A stretch of DNA of 64,000 nucleotides from Xylophilus sp. GOD-11R (GTDB taxonomy: Bacteria; Pseudomonadota; Gammaproteobacteria; Burkholderiales; Burkholderiaceae_C), in contig NZ_CP137854.1 of NCBI RefSeq assembly GCF_033546935.1, forward strand, positions 3,038,001 to 3,102,000, in the 5' to 3' direction. Below, one piece after another: positions 50,272 to 59,242 of this stretch. How positions within the stretch are numbered: position 1 is the stretch's first letter; every line of letters starts with the position of its first letter. Position numbers and translations under genes: made by a program. Below the pieces are notes generated by a model. That model did not search any database and was not told where the DNA came from. It was given only the letters and a program-made list of their open reading frames with translations.

Positions 50272-51837
50272 TCAGCGTCGCAACAGGCGCATCAGCTTCA
50301 GTCCGGCCAGCCACGCGGCAGAAAAATAGATCGCCGCCGACGCCACCAGCACGCCCGCCACCAGCAGCACGCGGTGCGCCGGCTCGGCCCGCAGCCCGGT
50401 CCAGTCGAAACGATCGGCCATCCACACCAGAAAGATCGCCAGCAGCGCGCTGGCTGCCAGCACCTGCAGCAGGTACAGACCCCACCCCGGCAGCGGGCGA
50501 TAGGTGCCGCGCCGGATCAGGCCGGTGAGCAACCACAGTGCATTGACCAGCGCGCCGATGCCTATCGACAGCGTCAGGGCCGCGTGCTGCAGATAGGGCA
50601 CCAGCAGCCAGTTGAGCAATTGGGTGAGCATGAGCACCCCCACGGCGATGCGCATCGGCGTGCGCATGTCGTGCCGCGCATAGAAGCCCGGCGCCAGCAC
50701 CTTCACCGCCACGATGCCGAGCAGGCCGCAGCCGTAGCCCATCAGCGCCACCGTCGTCTGCTGCACGTCGCGCTCGCTGAACAGGCCGTAGTGGTACAGC
50801 ACCGCCACCAGGGGACGCGCGAACACCAGCAGCCCCACCACGCAGGGCACCGACAGCACCACCACCACCCGCAGGCCCCAGTCGAGCATGTCGGAGTAAC
50901 GCGTCTCGTCCTTCGCCGCCCGGGCCGCCGCGAGCTGCGGCATCAGCACCACGCCCAGCGCCACGCCGAGCAGCGCCGTCGGGAACTCCATCAGCCGGTC
51001 GGCATACACGATCCAGCTGACGCTGCCGGGCGCCAGGTGCGAGGCGATCTGCGTGTTGATCAGCAGCGAGATCTGCGCCACGCTCACCCCGAGCAGCGCC
51101 GGCAGCATCAGCCGGGCCACGCCCCGCGTGGTGGGATCGGCCCACGAGCGGCGCACGGCCGACAGCGTGAGGCCGATGCGCGGCAGCAGTCCGAGCCGCA
51201 GCAGCGCCGGCACCTGCCAGACCAGTTGCAGCAGCCCGCCGACCATCACGCCCACGCACTGGGCGTAGATGGGTTCGATGCCGTGTTGACGGAACCACGG
51301 CGCACCCCAGGTGATCGACAGGATCAGGCACACGTTGAGCAGCACCGGCGAGGCCGCCGGCACCGCGAAGCGCTTCCAGGTATTGAGGATGCCGCCGGCC
51401 AGCGCCACCATCGACATGAAGCCGATGTAGGGAAACATCCAGCGGGTCATGTTGACGGCCGCGTCGTAGCCTTCCGGCGTCTGCTGCAGCCCGCTGGCGA
51501 TGGCCCACACCATGAGCGGCGCGCCGATCACGCCGGCCAGGCACAGCAGCAGCAGGGTCCAGGCGAGGATCGTCGCCACATGGTCGATGAGCGCCCGAGC
51601 CCCCTCCTCGCCCCGCTCCACACGCGTGGCGGCGAGCACGGGCACGAAGGCTTGGCTGAAAGCGCCTTCGCCGAACACGCGGCGGAACAGATTGGGAATG
51701 CGAAACGCGACGTTGAACGCGTCGGTGATCGCGGAAACCCCGAACACCGAAGCCATCAGCAGCTCGCGGGCCAGCCCGGTGATGCGCGATGCCAGGGTCA
51801 GCAGGGAGACGATGGAGGCGGATTTGAATAGCGACAC
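50272..51837 (-). CDS. murJ: Lipid II flippase MurJ
   Basis: 521 residues with about 14 transmembrane helices and the MOP-type start SLFKSASIVSLLTLASRITG, then DAFNVAFRIPNLFRRVFGEGAF. It flips lipid II across the inner membrane during peptidoglycan synthesis. The start is a GTG at 51837 because homologues begin at this serine/leucine segment; a TTG 30 nt upstream would add ten non-conserved residues. Confidence 0.93.
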   Translation of the reverse strand: MSLFKSASIVSLLTLASRITGLARELLMASVFGVSAITDAFNVAFRIPNLFRRVFGEGAFSQAFVPVLAATRVERGEEGARALIDHVATILAWTLLLLCLAGVIGAPLMVWAIASGLQQTPEGYDAAVNMTRWMFPYIGFMSMVALAGGILNTWKRFAVPAASPVLLNVCLILSITWGAPWFRQHGIEPIYAQCVGVMVGGLLQLVWQVPALLRLGLLPRIGLTLSAVRRSWADPTTRGVARLMLPALLGVSVAQISLLINTQIASHLAPGSVSWIVYADRLMEFPTALLGVALGVVLMPQLAAARAAKDETRYSDMLDWGLRVVVVLSVPCVVGLLVFARPLVAVLYHYGLFSERDVQQTTVALMGYGCGLLGIVAVKVLAPGFYARHDMRTPMRIAVGVLMLTQLLNWLLVPYLQHAALTLSIGIGALVNALWLLTGLIRRGTYRPLPGWGLYLLQVLAASALLAIFLVWMADRFDWTGLRAEPAHRVLLVAGVLVASAAIYFSAAWLAGLKLMRLLRR

Positions 51838-52009
51838 CGCCGCGAGTGTAGTGGCCCACCAACGCAAAGAGACCGGCGACGCGCACCCTGCGACCAGTCC
51901 TTCAAGGCGCCTGCCAAAGCGCGGCTTTCCCCAGGCCGCTCGGCCGCCAAAGGCGCCGAAGGCCGTCGGAGGATGCCGCGGACCGGCTTTGCCGGTTCGC
52001 CGGCATCGC

Positions 52010-52058
52010 CCCCCGGTAGGGGGGTAGGCGGCTACACGAAGTGAGCAAGCCTGGGGGG
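52010..52058. repeat. GC-rich hairpin block upstream of rpsT
   Basis: CCCCCCGGTAGGGGGG is a 6-bp hairpin, and the stretch through CACGAAGTGAGCAAGCCTGGGGGG again pairs the C6 with a G6. It sits immediately before the rpsT -10 element. Blocks like this are frequent between genes of Comamonadaceae; role unknown. Confidence 0.5.
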
Positions 52059-52063
52059 CGAGC

Positions 52064-52069
52064 TATAAT
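52064..52069 (+). promoter_or_regulatory. -10 element of the rpsT promoter
   Basis: A perfect TATAAT 47 nt upstream of the rpsT ATG. The sequence 17 nt before it (GTGAGC) is a poor -35, so the promoter may rely on the -10 and additional factors; the G-rich block overlaps the spacer. Confidence 0.6.
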
Positions 52070-52116
52070 CCGCGGTTTCGCGCAACATCCTCGAACAACT
52101 CAAGGAACACTAGATC

Positions 52117-52422
52117 ATGGCAACCAAGCCCAAGAAAAAGAACCCGCGCCTCGCGTCGGGCCGTAAACGCGTCCGCCAGGACATCAAGCTGAACGCCGCG
52201 AACACCTCGCTGCGTTCCAAGTACCGTACCGCCGTCAAGAACGTCGAGAAGGCCGTCGCTGCCGGTGACAAGACCAAGGCTGCCGAAGCCTTCGCCCGCG
52301 CCCAGAGCGTGGTCGACACCGTGGCCGACAAGGGCATCTTCCACAAGAACAAGGCCTCCCGCGACAAGAGCCGCCTGGCCGCCAAGGTCAAGGCACTCGC
52401 CACCACCCAAGCCGCCGCCTGA
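52117..52422 (+). CDS. rpsT: 30S ribosomal protein S20
   Basis: 101 residues, basic, alanine- and lysine-rich: [57 protein letters not shown]. It binds 16S rRNA early in assembly. AAGGAA lies 12 nt before the ATG. Monocistronic, with its own promoter and terminator. Confidence 0.97.
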   Translation: MATKPKKKNPRLASGRKRVRQDIKLNAANTSLRSKYRTAVKNVEKAVAAGDKTKAAEAFARAQSVVDTVADKGIFHKNKASRDKSRLAAKVKALATTQAAA

Positions 52423-52520
52423 GGCTGCACTAGCAAAATCAGGTAAGCCCGGACGGGCGCCTTCCACGCAGGAAAGCGTTCTCCGCCGTTTGCATTGGGT
52501 GCGCTGCGCGAAAAGCAAGA

Positions 52521-52544
52521 AAACCGCCTTCGGGCGGTTTTTTT
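52521..52544 (+). terminator. Rho-independent terminator of rpsT
   Basis: AAACCGCC-TTCG-GGCGGTTT followed by TTTT: an 8-bp stem closed by a stable UUCG tetraloop and a U tract. It is also A-rich on the left, so it may end the leftward helicase transcript too. Confidence 0.88.
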
Positions 52545-52611
52545 GCGTCTGGCGTCGGCGAGAACGAATCGGCAACCATGGGCATCCGATCCGTCTGGCC
52601 GCCGCTGCCAG

Positions 52612-54609
52612 TCAACCCGTCTGGCCGAACCCCGCCCGCACCACGAATTCGCTCGGCCGCCGCGCGTGCACGAACAGCCGCAATACCTGCCGCGCCCGCG
52701 TGATCGCTACGTAGAAAAGATTCGCCTCGTCCGCCGGCCGGCCCTGCGCGTCGGGAAACTCGCCCTGCTCCATCCACGGCAGCAGCACCTCGCGAAATTC
52801 CAGCCCTTTCACCGCCGCCGCACTCGCCAGTGTGATCGCCGCACTGCGCCGCATGCCGGCCTGCCGCTGCGCCGTGTCGTTGAGATGCTTGAAAAATGTC
52901 CGCGTGTCCGGGTAATGCGCCGCCAGCGCCCGCAGCCCGGCCAGATTACGCAGCGCCCCGGCACGGCGTTCAGGCCGCACCAGCGCCTGCGCCACGAACC
53001 AAGGCATGTCGAGTGCGTCCAGGAAACGCCCGAACCGGTCTTCGTGCGCCTCATCAGCGGCCACCGCCAGGGCCGCGCGCAAGCGCCGGGCCGCAGCCGG
53101 CTCCGCCTTGCGCAGCACGTGGTTCTGCAGGAAGAGCGGCAGGTTCTCGGCATTGCCGGCGAAGTCGCGCAGCGCTTCGGCCATCAGCGCCGCCTGCGTC
53201 ACGTCGGGCTGGTCCGGGTCTTCGTCGAAGGTGGTGCCACAGAACAGCACGAAGGCCTGCACCATGCGCAAGAGCGTGTCGCGCCCTTCCAGACTGGCGA
53301 AATCGCGGGTGGCGATGGCGAGCAGTCCGCGCACCAGCAGCACTTCCGAGCGCAGCAGGTAACTTTCGAACCCGATGCTGCGATAGGGAATATCGGCATG
53401 GATCAGCGCGTTCTCGATCGCGATCGACTGGTGCTCGTGCCGTAGTAGCACGGCGAGTCCGGCCGCATCGCGCACGCTCTTTCGGCCGCCGCGAACGGCG
53501 GCCAGCACCTGCGCGGCGCCATCGTCCTCGTCGGCATAGGTGGCAACGGTGATCGTCGTCTTGGCAGCGCCGCCCGACTCGAGCGGCTTGCGGATGAAAC
53601 GCCCGGCCGGACCGGCGAGCGCCTCACCGAAGCGAAAGCTCGCCGCCAACGGCAGGAACTGCGCGCGGCGCGCGGTGTCGGCGTCGATCCGCCCTTTCAT
53701 GAACACCGCATCGGCGCCAGCCGCCGCGTGGATCACCTGGTCGGCATCGCCCACGCCGGTGAAGAAGCAACCGCGCCCGCCCAGCAGATGCAGCAGGATC
53801 GAATACATCGCTTCGTTCATGTCGTGCATCTCGTCGACCAGCAGCACCCGCAGTCGCTGCGGCCACGCGGACGACGCGGTGGTGACGCCGTCCTCGCGAC
53901 CGCGGGCCAGGATGCGGGCCAGGTCATAAGTGGCGTCGGCAGGCCCCCGAAACAGCGGCCGATCCGGATGCCCGCCCGCCCGCAAGCGCTCATAGGCATG
54001 GAAGCAGCGCAGCGTCATGTAGCGCATGCCCATCTCGGCCGCGTCGTCCGGGGAGAGCGGGCCGTCGGGGGCCTCGCGCTCCAGCCGGAGCGTGCCCTTG
54101 ATCCGCAGCATGTCGTCGAGAAACTCCGCCACGAAGCCGGCGTCGCCCTGCGAGGGATATTCCAGCGCGTCCGGCCAGCGCTCGTCGGCCTGCGAGTCCA
54201 CCCGCTGCACGGCCTCCCAGACGGTCTCGCGCAACTCCTCGGCGCGCAGCCGGCGCGGCACCGCCACGCCACCTTCGAGGGGCAGCAATATGGACGCGGC
54301 GAAGGCTTCGAAGCTGGCGATGCGAAAGCGCTGGATCGCATCGTCCGGCACGCCGATGCCCGCGAGTGCCCGACGAAAGGCATCGCAGGCAACATCGGTA
54401 TAGGTGAGCACCAGGCAGTCGGCTGGCGCCGTGCCGCGCGACCAGGCTTCGGCAAGGCGCAGCGCCAGGGTGGTGGTCTTGGCGGCGCCGGCGCGGGCTT
54501 CGATCAGCAGCGTCGGGGCAGTCGATGTCTGGATGGCGCGCTGCTCGTCCGTCGGCTGCAGCAGATCGGGCGACGGAACGTAGCGCGGACCGCGGTCCGC
54601 CGCAGTCAA
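52612..54609 (-). CDS. SF1 UvrD/Rep-like DNA helicase
   Basis: 665 residues from a TTG that overlaps the DUF3579 stop (TTGA). Motif I is EARAGAAKTTTLALRLAE, with alanine where most UvrD proteins have glycine (AGAAKT rather than AGSGKT). Motif II is LLVDEMHDMNEAMY, motif III GVGDADQVI, motif VI ANLFYVAITRARQVL with the arginine finger. Belongs to the UvrD/PcrA-like group but shorter and without an obvious nuclease domain. A DNA-repair role is likely; substrate specificity is unknown. Confidence 0.87.
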   Translation of the reverse strand: MTAADRGPRYVPSPDLLQPTDEQRAIQTSTAPTLLIEARAGAAKTTTLALRLAEAWSRGTAPADCLVLTYTDVACDAFRRALAGIGVPDDAIQRFRIASFEAFAASILLPLEGGVAVPRRLRAEELRETVWEAVQRVDSQADERWPDALEYPSQGDAGFVAEFLDDMLRIKGTLRLEREAPDGPLSPDDAAEMGMRYMTLRCFHAYERLRAGGHPDRPLFRGPADATYDLARILARGREDGVTTASSAWPQRLRVLLVDEMHDMNEAMYSILLHLLGGRGCFFTGVGDADQVIHAAAGADAVFMKGRIDADTARRAQFLPLAASFRFGEALAGPAGRFIRKPLESGGAAKTTITVATYADEDDGAAQVLAAVRGGRKSVRDAAGLAVLLRHEHQSIAIENALIHADIPYRSIGFESYLLRSEVLLVRGLLAIATRDFASLEGRDTLLRMVQAFVLFCGTTFDEDPDQPDVTQAALMAEALRDFAGNAENLPLFLQNHVLRKAEPAAARRLRAALAVAADEAHEDRFGRFLDALDMPWFVAQALVRPERRAGALRNLAGLRALAAHYPDTRTFFKHLNDTAQRQAGMRRSAAITLASAAAVKGLEFREVLLPWMEQGEFPDAQGRPADEANLFYVAITRARQVLRLFVHARRPSEFVVRAGFGQTG

Positions 54610-54944
54610 GAGTTGCCGCCCGCTGGAGACGCCGGCGGGATGGCGCCGGGCATCGCGTCGGCCTGGGTGACCTGCAGGCCGTTGTCGCGCGCGAAGTTCA
54701 TGACGAAGTCCCAGGCCATGGCATCGTAGTCGCGCAGGTCGGGATGCACCACCACGCACTTCACACCGCCGATCGAGGTCGGGATGCACCAGGGCGAATA
54801 GCCGAGATGGCTGCCCGGGCGAGGGCCGCCGGGGCGAAACGAGCTCATGACACCGGCGAGGCGTTCGGCCCAGTCGCTCGGGCGAAAGGTGCGCCCGTCG
54901 GCTGTGAGGCCCTGGATGAAGACTTCTTTGGTGTAGGCGGCCAT
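54606..54944 (-). CDS. DUF3579 protein
   Basis: 112 residues: KEVFIQGLTADGRTFRPSDW, then PWCIPTSIGGVKCVVVHPDLRD and AWDFVMNFARDNGL. Family of unknown function found next to argD in betaproteobacteria. Soluble, no motif of catalysis seen. It is divergent from argD and its stop overlaps the TTG of the helicase gene. Confidence 0.87.
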   Translation of the reverse strand: MAAYTKEVFIQGLTADGRTFRPSDWAERLAGVMSSFRPGGPRPGSHLGYSPWCIPTSIGGVKCVVVHPDLRDYDAMAWDFVMNFARDNGLQVTQADAMPGAIPPASPAGGNS

Positions 54945-55154
54945 CGGGTATGAAGCAAACAGCCCCTCGGGCTGCCGAGATCGTCAGCAGGCCCAGGACC
55001 GGCTGGCATTCTAACGTTGCGCAAGCCTCACCGGACGGGTTTACCCGGCGCCGTGCAGCGCATCGCAGTCATGCGCCAAAGTCAACGAAGCTGTCGCACG
55101 CTGCGCCTAGAATCCGCCCTCCTCGCCCCAATCAGCATTGAGAGAAACCACCGC

Positions 55155-56348
55155 ATGACCGCCAACGCCGCGCCCGCCTCTTCCCATCTGATGAACACCT
55201 ACGGCCGACTGCCGATCGCCATGTCGCACGGGCAGGGCGTGTGGATCTGGGACACCGAAGGCCGCAAATACCTCGACGGGCTGGGCGGCGTGGCGGTCAA
55301 CACCCTGGGCCATGCGCATCCCAAGCTGGTGCCCGCCCTGCAGGAACAGGTCGCCCAGTTGATCCACTGCTCCAACTACTACCACGTGCCCAGCCAGGAA
55401 GCGCTGGGCGCCAAGCTGGCCGAACTCTCGGGCCTGAACAACGCCTTCTTCTGCTCGACCGGCCTCGAGGCCAACGAATGCGCGATCAAGCTGGCGCGCA
55501 AGTTCGGCCACGACAAGGGCATCGAGCGCCCGGAGATCGTCGTGTACGAGAACGCTTTCCACGGCCGCTCGATCGCCACCTTGTCGGCGACCGGCAACGT
55601 GAAGGTGCAAAAAGGATTCGCGCCGCTGACCGAAGGCTTCATCCGCGTGCCGGTCAACGACATCGAGGCGCTCAAGAAAGCGACCGACGGCAATCCGAAC
55701 GTGGTCGCCGTGTTCCTGGAAACCATCCAGGGCGAGGCCGGCATCGTGCCGATGCGGGCCGAATACCTGCGCCAGGTGCGTGCGCTCTGCGACGCGCAGG
55801 ACTGGCTGATGATCATCGACGAAGTGCAGTGCGGCATGGGCCGCACCGGCAAGTGGTTCGCCCACCAGTGGGCCGGCATCAAGCCCGACGTCATGCCGCT
55901 GGCCAAGGGCCTGGGCTCGGGCGTGCCGATCGGCGCGGTGGTGGCCGGGCCGCGCGCGGCCAACATCTTCCAGCCGGGCAACCACGGCTCCACCTTCGGC
56001 GGCAACCCGCTGGCCACCCGCGCCGGCGTGGAAACCATTCGCATCATGGAAGAAGACGGCATCGTCGAACATGCCGCGCGGGTGGGCGACTACCTCAAGC
56101 AGTCGCTCGAGAAGGCATTGGCCGGCGTGCCCGGCGTGGTCGAGGTGCGCGGCCAGGGCCTGATGCTGGGCATCGCCCTCGACCGCTCCTGCGGCGACAT
56201 CCAGTGGCGCCTGGCGCAGGCCGGCCTGCTGGTGAGCGTGCAGGCCGACACCGTGGTGCGCCTGGTGCCGCCGCTGATCATCACCGAGGCCGAATGCGAC
56301 CAGCTGGTCGAGCTGCTCGTGCCGGTGCTCAAGGCCTTTCTCGCCTGA
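55155..56348 (+). CDS. argD: Acetylornithine/succinyldiaminopimelate aminotransferase
   Basis: 397 residues, class III aminotransferase. STGLEANECAIKLARK, NAFHGRSIATLSATG, IIDEVQCGMGRTGKWFA and PLAKGLGSGVPIGA (PLP lysine). It transaminates N-acetylornithine in arginine synthesis and succinyl-DAP in lysine synthesis. ATG 55155 gives a family-typical start (HLMNTYGRLPI). A TAGAAT at 55108 could be its -10. argF follows after a hairpin. Confidence 0.93.
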   Translation: MTANAAPASSHLMNTYGRLPIAMSHGQGVWIWDTEGRKYLDGLGGVAVNTLGHAHPKLVPALQEQVAQLIHCSNYYHVPSQEALGAKLAELSGLNNAFFCSTGLEANECAIKLARKFGHDKGIERPEIVVYENAFHGRSIATLSATGNVKVQKGFAPLTEGFIRVPVNDIEALKKATDGNPNVVAVFLETIQGEAGIVPMRAEYLRQVRALCDAQDWLMIIDEVQCGMGRTGKWFAHQWAGIKPDVMPLAKGLGSGVPIGAVVAGPRAANIFQPGNHGSTFGGNPLATRAGVETIRIMEEDGIVEHAARVGDYLKQSLEKALAGVPGVVEVRGQGLMLGIALDRSCGDIQWRLAQAGLLVSVQADTVVRLVPPLIITEAECDQLVELLVPVLKAFLA

Positions 56349-56392
56349 GTCCGCCTGCCAAGTTAAGCTTGGCGCCCGGATTTCGACCGACC

Positions 56393-56425
56393 ACGCCGTG
56401 GACCTTCTCCACGGCGTTCCTTTTT
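56393..56425 (+). terminator. Hairpin with U tract between argD and argF
   Basis: ACGCCGTGGA-N5-TCCACGGCGT is a perfect 10-bp stem followed by TCCTTTTTC, 22 nt before the argF ATG. It may end argD transcription or act as a leader attenuator of argF; which one cannot be decided from sequence. Confidence 0.7.
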
Positions 56426-56446
56426 CTCGACTTGTCCCTTGACGCC

Positions 56447-57373
56447 ATGACCGCACCGATCCGCCACTACCTGCAGTTCAAAGACTTGCAAGCCGAGGAG
56501 TACGCCTGGATCTTCGAGCGAGCGAAAAAGATCAAGCGCATGTTCAAGGCCTACGAGAAATATCACCCGCTGGCCGACCGCACCATGGCGATGATCTTCG
56601 AGAAGGCCTCGACCCGCACCCGCGTGAGTTTTGAGGCCGGCATGTACCAGTTGGGCGGCAGCGTGGTGCACCTCACCACCGGCGACAGCCAGCTGGGCCG
56701 CGCCGAGCCGATCGACGACAGCGCCAAGGTCATCAGCCGCATGGTCGACCTGGTGATGATCCGCACTTACGAGCAGTCCAAAATCGCCGCCTTCGCCGCC
56801 GCCTCGCGGGTCCCGGTCATCAACGGCCTGACCAACGAATTCCACCCCTGCCAGATCCTGGCCGACGTGTTCACCTATATAGAACACCGCGGCTCCATCC
56901 AGGGCAAGGTGGTGGCCTGGGTAGGCGATGGCAACAACATGGCCAACACCTGGCTGCAGGCGGCCGAGTTGATGGGCTTCACGGTGCACATCAGCACGCC
57001 GGGCGGCTACGAGGTCGACCCGGTCGTGGCGGGTGTGGCGTCGACTGCTTGCTACAAGGTCTTCAAGGATCCGATGGACGCGTGCCGGGGCGCGGACCTG
57101 GTCACGACCGACGTCTGGACCAGCATGGGCTACGAAGCCGAGAACGAGGCGCGCAAGAAGGCCTTTGCCGATTGGTGCGTGGACACCGAGATGATGGCCG
57201 TTGCCAAGCCGGATGCGCTGTTCATGCACTGCCTGCCGGCGCATCGCGGGGAAGAGGTGCAGGCCGACGTCATCGACGGGCCGCAGTCGGTTGTCTGGGA
57301 CGAGGCGGAAAACCGCATGCACGCGCAAAAGGCGCTGATGGAGTTTCTGCTGCTCGGGCGCGTGGAAAACTGA
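56447..57373 (+). CDS. argF: Ornithine carbamoyltransferase
   Basis: 308 residues. FEKASTRTRVSFEAGM (carbamoyl-phosphate STRTR loop), FHPCQILADVFTY (HPxQ motif), VAWVGDGNNMANTW and FMHCLPAHRGEEV (ornithine-binding HCLP). It makes citrulline from ornithine and carbamoyl phosphate. The last 210 bases recur in degenerate form at 58394-58602. Confidence 0.96.
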   Translation: MTAPIRHYLQFKDLQAEEYAWIFERAKKIKRMFKAYEKYHPLADRTMAMIFEKASTRTRVSFEAGMYQLGGSVVHLTTGDSQLGRAEPIDDSAKVISRMVDLVMIRTYEQSKIAAFAAASRVPVINGLTNEFHPCQILADVFTYIEHRGSIQGKVVAWVGDGNNMANTWLQAAELMGFTVHISTPGGYEVDPVVAGVASTACYKVFKDPMDACRGADLVTTDVWTSMGYEAENEARKKAFADWCVDTEMMAVAKPDALFMHCLPAHRGEEVQADVIDGPQSVVWDEAENRMHAQKALMEFLLLGRVEN

Positions 57374-57393
57374 GACCACTTGAGCTGTTCATG

Positions 57394-57430
57394 GAGTAAT
57401 AAATCCGGGCTCAGCCCGGATTTATTACTC
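57394..57430. terminator. Strong bidirectional terminator after argF
   Basis: A perfect 17-bp stem (GAGTAATAAATCCGGGC with its complement) and 3-nt loop, followed by a T-rich tract. It lies between argF and the convergent PEP-CTERM gene and can serve both. A weaker relative follows the argF-tail copy at 58626. Confidence 0.88.
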
Positions 57431-57439
57431 TCGATTTTT

Positions 57440-57987
57440 TCATCTTTGCGTTCTTTTCCGCTGTGCTCCACGCTTTTTTGCCGTGCGTGTCATCGAGCTG
57501 ACCAAACCCAATCCGGCTATCAGCATTGCATAGCTTTCGGGCTCGGGAACAGCAGCCATGGCATACAGGTTTCGAATGCTCATGGTTGCCGACCCGTCAT
57601 TTCCAAGTGAACCACCCAAGCTGAACCTCAAGCTTCCTGAATAAGGCACTGAAAAAGTGTATGTCGAAAAGCCGACGGTTGACGGCGCAAGATCGATGTA
57701 GTCAACTCCGTCGTCAAATACCAAAGAATTCGGCGCCGGAACTCCGCCGGTCGAATATTCAAATGACGAGACGTCTTTCGCGGACAGCAGAAAGGCGTTT
57801 ACATAGCCAGAAACGGGGCATCCGGCAAAATAGGCGAAACTTCTGTCAACACGAGCATATTCGCTTCGGCGCTTGCACTTCCGTTGTTGGATTCGTAGCC
57901 GAAAGTTGACAAATCCACATAGGCTCCGTGAGCGACCGGAATGGTGGCGGCAGATATTAACAATGTCGACAAATACTTGAGCTTCAA
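57440..57987 (-). pseudogene. PEP-CTERM sorting-domain protein, frameshifted copy
   Basis: The N-terminal part (KLKYLSTLLISAATIPVAHG signal peptide, then AYVDLSTFGYES) stops at 57799 in its own frame; the C-terminal part (YSTGGVPAPNSL onward to VPEPESYAMLIAGLGL and a basic tail) continues in another frame. Joining them at the run of four G (57815-57818, C on the coding strand) restores one protein homologous to the intact gene at 58718-59242. The start is probably a TTG at 57987 with AAGGA upstream. It is a one-base deletion, or a sequencing error in a homopolymer. If intact, the product would be an exosortase-processed surface protein. Confidence 0.8.
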
Positions 57988-58393
57988 AATGGTGTCCTTT
58001 TCTATGCCATGGCCGCCAAGCGATGATGGATGACCAGTACTAGTGGCGTGGCGCGCCGAGTGACACGTTGTACTGCACCTACTGGATTTATAAACCAATA
58101 GGAGTCGACACGTCCCATTAGACAAATTAACGATAGGCGTTAGCAATGTAGAACCAATAAACGAAGTATTTGCAAACTTCTGCAGAAACAAGATGCACAA
58201 ACTGCAAGCACATTTTTTTGGCGCACGGCCACAAACCAAAAATAATAGTAATGTTTCGCGTAAAACGTGCACAACGTTGGCGTTTGCCGGTAGACACAAT
58301 CAACAGCGACAGCGCGGCGCGGCGCACGGCGCAAATCGTTTCTTCTTTTCGATACGAACGATCACCAGGATGCTCATGGCAACAGCTGCTTCC
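57988..58393. other. Lower-GC non-coding stretch
   Basis: About 400 nt with visibly more A and T than the flanks. It holds the upstream region of the first PEP-CTERM copy and a T7 run with GGC (58207-58218) that echoes a T8 run upstream of the second copy. No convincing gene; short open frames have no family resemblance. Confidence 0.5.
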
Positions 58394-58602
58394 GGCGTTT
58401 GCCGACTGATGCTTGGACACCGAGATGATGGCCGTCGCCAAGCGGACGCATGTTCATGACGCGTGCCGGCACATTGCGGCAAGAGGCGAAAGCCGACGTT
58501 TTCGACGGGTCCGTAGTCGGTTGGCTGGAACGAGGCAGAGACCGGATGCATGCGCAGAAGGCGCTGATGGAATTTTTGCTGCTGAGGCGAGTGGAGGACT
58601 GA
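58394..58602 (+). pseudogene. Degenerate duplicate of the argF 3-prime end
   Basis: GACACCGAGATGATGGCCGT, AAGGCGCTGATGGA and the closing TGA match argF positions 57161-57373 along the whole length, with scattered substitutions, a TGG-to-TGA nonsense change near the start and small indels that break the frame. It is therefore a non-functional relic of the last 70 codons of argF. Confidence 0.85.
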
Positions 58603-58625
58603 AGCTCCTCGCGCTTTCAATAAAT

Positions 58626-58655
58626 AAAAATCCGGGTCTTGACCCGGATTTTTTA
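58626..58655. terminator. Terminator after the argF-tail copy
   Basis: AAAATCCGGGTC-TT-GACCCGGATTTT with flanking A and T runs: a 12-bp stem that keeps the TCCGGG core of the terminator behind intact argF. Bidirectional in appearance; it separates the relic from the convergent PEP-CTERM gene. Confidence 0.85.
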
Positions 58656-58717
58656 TTTTGTGTATTTCACAATGCTTGTTGCAGCCGACATCCGGCAGAG
58701 CGTTTCCGTCCGCGATT

Positions 58718-59242
58718 TTATGAGTGCGCGACTGCGTCCTTGCGGCGACGAGCCATTATCCCGGCGACTGCCAGACCAGCCATGAACATGGCGTATGTTT
58801 CAGGCTCGGGTACTGCGGCGAGTGGTGCGGTCTTGAAACGCTGAAGGGACAGAATCATGGTTTCGCTTGTAGCGCCCACCACGTTGAATTTAAGAGCGCC
58901 CGTGTAGGGTGTCGCGAATGTGTAGGTGCTGAACACCTCATTTGACGCGATATTGATCATTTGTTGGTGCGGCATGGTCGAAAAATAGATCGACGTGCCG
59001 GTCCCGCTGGTTTGATATTCAAAGGACTGCAGGTTGGTGACATTGATGTAGCCGCGAGCATCAGCTGCGGGGAACATCATGTCACCCATGCTGCGTGGCC
59101 CCGTAGCTGCCAAGCCGAGGAAGTCAAGTGCAATCGTCACCAAGCCCTCGGTTGGTACGAACGATTGGAGATTCACGTATGCGGCATGCGACGCCGAACA
59201 CACGACCAGTGCTGACAGAGCTAAAAACTTCAGTTTCTTCAT
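58718..59242 (-). CDS. PEP-CTERM sorting-domain protein
   Basis: 174 residues. Signal peptide (KKLKFLALSALVVCSASHA, cleavage near residue 20), beta-rich middle, and C-terminal VPEPETYAMFMAGLAVAGI (144-162) with a basic end, the PEP-CTERM signal recognised by exosortase. Expected to be exported and anchored or released with exopolysaccharide. Exosortase genes are not in the window. It is the intact partner of the frameshifted copy at 57440-57987. Confidence 0.88.
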   Translation of the reverse strand: MKKLKFLALSALVVCSASHAAYVNLQSFVPTEGLVTIALDFLGLAATGPRSMGDMMFPAADARGYINVTNLQSFEYQTSGTGTSIYFSTMPHQQMINIASNEVFSTYTFATPYTGALKFNVVGATSETMILSLQRFKTAPLAAVPEPETYAMFMAGLAVAGIMARRRKDAVAHS

